From an uncultured Bacilli bacterium (GTDB lineage Bacteria; Bacillota_I; Bacilli_A; ML615J-28; CAG-313), in contig CAJGCS010000064.1 in assembly GCA_904501965.1 (NCBI GenBank), positions 1 to 6,293 of the forward strand: a stretch of DNA of 6,293 nucleotides, written 5' to 3'. This document shows positions 5,076 through 6,293 of the stretch, piece by piece; position 1 is the stretch's first letter, and each line of letters starts with the position of its first letter. The notes beneath the pieces were generated by a model. The model made no database searches. It was not told the DNA's origin and saw nothing but the letters and a program-made list of their open reading frames with translations. Both the position numbers and the translations under genes were made by a program.

Positions 5076-6293
5076 ATGAAATTAAAGAAATTATGTAGCT
5101 TAAGTTTAATATTTATACTTGTTTTCCTTGTCGGTTGTACTACTGATTCAGTTGAACCTCCGGTTGAAAGAATTGAATTTGATATTGAAATAAGTGTAGA
5201 AAAAGATTCTTTTTATGTAGGAGATAATATCATTGTTGATGTTACTACAAGTGATCCAAATTGCTTTAATAATGTTTATTTAGAAATTGTTAGTGAAATT
5301 GATAATGCAACAATTATTAAAAATGTTATAAGTCCAATTTCATCAGGTAGTTTTATAGTAGTTGCTAAACTTGAAGGATACGACTATATTGAAAGCAATG
5401 AACTTGTAATTAATGTAGAACCATCAATTTATGAATCTGATCCATATGAAGGATTAACAAAAGAAGAGTTTTACGAAAACTATTTTGAAGCAATCAATTA
5501 TCAAGATGCAGTTTACAGAACACTTCATGGATTTATGTCAGGTGATTTAGAATTACCAAATGAAGCACCAACACTTGCAGATTATCAACCTAAAGAAAAT
5601 GAAGCATTTATTAGAAATACAAATGCATATTATTCAATAGACAAAGATGCATACTTTATTACAGATGCCTATGGTGAAATTGTTGATATGGTATTTGATA
5701 ATGGCGGTTATATTTCTTTAGATGAAGTAGCATCTCATTTACTTGCATTTGGTAAAGTTCCTGGAAACTACAATCCAAAGAAATCTGCAAGACCATCTGA
5801 ATCTATTTGGAAAGAATACTTAAGAGTAAATGATACTGCCTTTAGTGGTAGTACTACAAAATATCCATATGAACCTGAGCTTCCTCGTATTAGTGGGTGT
5901 GGTGGTGATTTATATTATTACGAAGTAGATTTCGGAACAACTGGTACTACTTGCGATCCAAGCTATGATATACTTCCTTATAATAATGGATCTAAAATTA
6001 CACGTGGTGCAGCTAGACTTGTTTATACAAAGTTTGATGCAAATAGAAATAATATTATTGATATAAATGAAAAGTATGTTTTTTACACATACAATCACTA
6101 TAATGACTTCCAAGAATACTTAAACTACCAAGGTGGTTGGGGAAAAATGTTTGGAAATATTACTGGAGGAGGAAGTTTGTCTAGTAAAACAGACTATAAT
6201 CCAACTGATTATGTAGAAGTAATAAGAAAAGATTTTTCAACTAAAGGAGCTTTAGAAGAAGAAAAAGAAATAGAAGAAGTATTTTATTTACCT
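5076..6293 (+). CDS. Large surface lipoprotein with Ig-like domain and putative barnase-like region, 3'-truncated by window edge
   Basis: The gene starts at ATG 5076, 5 bases after TGGAGG, and stays open for 406 codons to the right edge, so the protein is longer. Residues 1-20 form a lipoprotein signal peptide (KLKK, hydrophobic core, lipobox LVGC), with Cys21 as the lipidated residue; the mature protein should be anchored on the outer face of the membrane. Residues about 33-115 look like a bacterial Ig-like beta domain (SFYVGDNIIVDVT, then SGSFIVVAKLEGY and SNELVINV). Residues about 205-350 resemble barnase-family ribonucleases by eye: LDEVASHLLAFGKVPGNY (215-232) with Lys235, then GGDLY (276-280), then YTYNHYNDF (337-345) with His341 at the barnase His102 position. 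A counterpart of the general base Glu73 is not evident. DANRNNIIDINE (321-332) fits a calcium-binding EF-hand loop. Cys275 and Cys293 could form a disulfide. The tail is rich in Gly, Tyr and Glu. The gene and its lipoprotein nature are secure; the nuclease relationship is tentative. Confidence 0.88.
   Translation, partial: MKLKKLCSLSLIFILVFLVGCTTDSVEPPVERIEFDIEISVEKDSFYVGDNIIVDVTTSDPNCFNNVYLEIVSEIDNATIIKNVISPISSGSFIVVAKLEGYDYIESNELVINVEPSIYESDPYEGLTKEEFYENYFEAINYQDAVYRTLHGFMSGDLELPNEAPTLADYQPKENEAFIRNTNAYYSIDKDAYFITDAYGEIVDMVFDNGGYISLDEVASHLLAFGKVPGNYNPKKSARPSESIWKEYLRVNDTAFSGSTTKYPYEPELPRISGCGGDLYYYEVDFGTTGTTCDPSYDILPYNNGSKITRGAARLVYTKFDANRNNIIDINEKYVFYTYNHYNDFQEYLNYQGGWGKMFGNITGGGSLSSKTDYNPTDYVEVIRKDFSTKGALEEEKEIEEVFYLP

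Noticed and set aside
5910..6113. Minus-strand open frame opposite the lipoprotein
   Set aside because: It is Ile/Cys-rich low-complexity translation of the complement of a clear + strand gene, with no supporting signals.
1..6293. Alternative genetic code (TGA as Trp), considered because of the Mollicute-like composition
   Set aside because: Tryptophans at conserved positions are TGG, and no in-frame TGA is needed in any gene.
1..6293. Mobile elements, CRISPR arrays, tRNA or rRNA genes and riboswitches
   Set aside because: No transposase, terminal repeats, regularly spaced repeats, cloverleaf or known aptamer pattern was seen. The intergenic gaps are at most about 140 bases and are filled by terminators and promoters.

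Overview
The window looks like chromosomal DNA from a low-GC member of the Bacillota/Mycoplasmatota side of the bacteria (Erysipelotrichia, Acholeplasma or uncultured RF39/Izemoplasma-type lineages fit). This rests on the strongly AT-rich codon choice, purine-rich Shine-Dalgarno sites, T-rich hairpin terminators, a lipobox lipoprotein and a Gram-positive-style Na+-pump decarboxylase subunit. Tryptophan is encoded by TGG and no in-frame TGA occurs in the genes, so the standard bacterial code (11) applies and this is not a Mycoplasma/Spiroplasma-type code. The exact taxon cannot be fixed from the sequence.

All genes read on the + strand in three transcription blocks. Block 1 (2-1951) is the C-terminal two-thirds or more of a P-type Ca2+-transporting ATPase, cut by the left edge and closed by a 32-bp perfect palindromic terminator. 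Block 2 starts at an extended -10 promoter (2021-2029) and holds pyruvate kinase (2068-3486), the beta subunit of a sodium-pumping decarboxylase (3506-4705) and a 73-residue single-span membrane protein (4716-4937). The short gaps and a Shine-Dalgarno site overlapping the oadB stop codon suggest one operon, ended by a hairpin terminator at 4938-4965. Block 3 starts from a second extended -10 promoter (5047-5055) and encodes a large lipoprotein (5076 to the right edge, still open). It has no stop codon inside the window, so a search for complete ORFs would miss it.

Block 2 joins the last ATP-yielding step of glycolysis (PEP to pyruvate) to a membrane subunit that uses decarboxylation of a biotin-bound carboxyl group to export Na+. 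The carboxyltransferase and biotin-carrier subunits are not in the window and must be encoded elsewhere if the pump works. The Ca2+-ATPase adds a second primary ion pump, apparently in a separate transcription unit.

The most interesting object is the lipoprotein. It has a lipobox, then an Ig-like beta domain, then a region that by eye resembles barnase-type ribonucleases. Barnase Lys27 and His102 appear to have counterparts, but the general base Glu73 does not. An EF-hand-like calcium loop sits where barnase has a beta turn. It could be an altered or inactive secreted nuclease relative, or a new cell-surface family.
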